Positions 63,659 through 64,000 of a DNA stretch of 64,000 nucleotides are shown piece by piece (within the stretch, counting starts at the first letter, position 1; each line of letters begins with the position of its first letter). The DNA comes from Leeuwenhoekiella sp044542075 (lineage in GTDB: Bacteria > Bacteroidota > Bacteroidia > Flavobacteriales > Flavobacteriaceae). The notes under the pieces were generated by a model. The model had not been told where the DNA came from and did no database searches. It was given only the letters and a program-made list of their open reading frames with translations. The DNA lies in assembly GCF_044542075.1 (NCBI RefSeq), contig NZ_JBITTU010000005.1, forward strand, positions 1 to 64,000, read 5' to 3'. Position numbers and translations under genes: made by a program.

Positions 63659-64000
63659 ATGAAAAAATTAATTAGTTATTTCATAAAATACAGTGTAGCC
63701 GTCAATGTGGTTATCATGGCTTTTGTGATTTTCGGAATTATAGGTGTTTTGAGGATGAAATCTTCATTTTTCCCTTTAATAGACTCTCAAATAATTACCA
63801 TAAGTGTTACCTATCCTGGAGCATCTCCGCAGGAAATTGAAGAAGGAATTATTCTTAAAATAGAAGATAATTTAAAAGGCCTCGTGGGTATAGACAGGGT
63901 TACGTCTACATCTAGAGAAAATGGAGGTAATGTGACCATAGAAATTGAACAGGATGAAGATATAAATGTCATTCTTGCTGAAGTAAAAAATGCTGTAGAT
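63659..64000 (+). CDS. RND efflux transporter permease (5' part, runs off the window)
   Basis: The first 114 codons of an AcrB-type pump. There is an N-terminal cytoplasmic helix and first membrane segment (SYFIKYSVAVNVVIMAFVIFGIIGVLRM). The periplasmic porter start follows with FPLIDSQIITISVTYPGASPQEIEEGI, the standard pattern for the family, and then VTIEIEQDEDINVILAEVKNAV. No stop occurs before the window end. It pairs with the adaptor; the substrate cannot be told. Confidence 0.93.
   Translation, partial: MKKLISYFIKYSVAVNVVIMAFVIFGIIGVLRMKSSFFPLIDSQIITISVTYPGASPQEIEEGIILKIEDNLKGLVGIDRVTSTSRENGGNVTIEIEQDEDINVILAEVKNAVD

Overview
The window is an AT-rich chromosomal segment from a member of the Flavobacteriaceae (Bacteroidota). 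This is supported by the gliding/type IX secretion block gldK-gldL-gldM-gldN, the exosortase XrtF with its partner protein, a GYDIA-type GHMP kinase with a class II HMG-CoA reductase, the absence of Shine-Dalgarno sequences, and a promoter upstream of miaB that matches the Bacteroidota consensus TTTG-N19-TAnnTTTG. Almost everything is conserved housekeeping content. I see no CRISPR array, integrase, insertion sequence, phage or recognisable defence island.

Layout. The first bases look like the 3' end of a 5S rRNA with its terminator, followed by a short tandem repeat and a compact structured element (124-202). A minus-strand lesion-bypass pair follows (dinB and a short DnaE-type polymerase), then an EcsC-family gene, a heavily decayed malate:quinone oxidoreductase pseudogene (5488-6179) and tRNA-Phe. 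From 6.5 to 14.2 kb is a plus-strand run for the cell envelope: coaX, an outer-membrane protein, a TPR protein, lptC, a small membrane protein, a CNNM/CBS protein and ppiD. A minus-strand group (GHMP kinase, serine hydrolase, HMG-CoA reductase) belongs to mevalonate metabolism. Next comes a peptide-utilisation group (dipeptidyl peptidase IV and two POT transporters) and a thioredoxin-like protein. The minus-strand unit surE-lpxB-C40 peptidase-comEC faces a C-terminal processing protease, an OppC-like permease and a nuclease.

From 32.8 to 39.9 kb lies the minus-strand rod-shape operon purH-mreB-mreC-mreD-mrdA-rodA. After a MacB-like permease come a free-methionine-sulfoxide reductase, xrtF with its partner, and a DUF3347 lipoprotein. 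The minus strand then carries groES-groEL and, upstream of it, miaB - sigma-54 activator - lptE - TPR protein - secG. On the plus strand follow topA, an arginase-fold protein and gldKLMN, the core of the gliding motor and type IX secretion system. The window ends with an FAD oxidoreductase broken by one in-frame stop, a DUF983 protein, an ABC-F ATPase and the start of an RND efflux operon.

Points most worth a second look: the structured element behind the rRNA operon, the two pseudogenes, a sigma-54-type promoter in front of groES close to a receiver-less sigma-54 activator, the arginase-fold protein with replaced metal ligands, and the XrtF pair with no visible partner locus. I found no convincing new multi-gene system; the region reads as ordinary core genome with a few interesting details.
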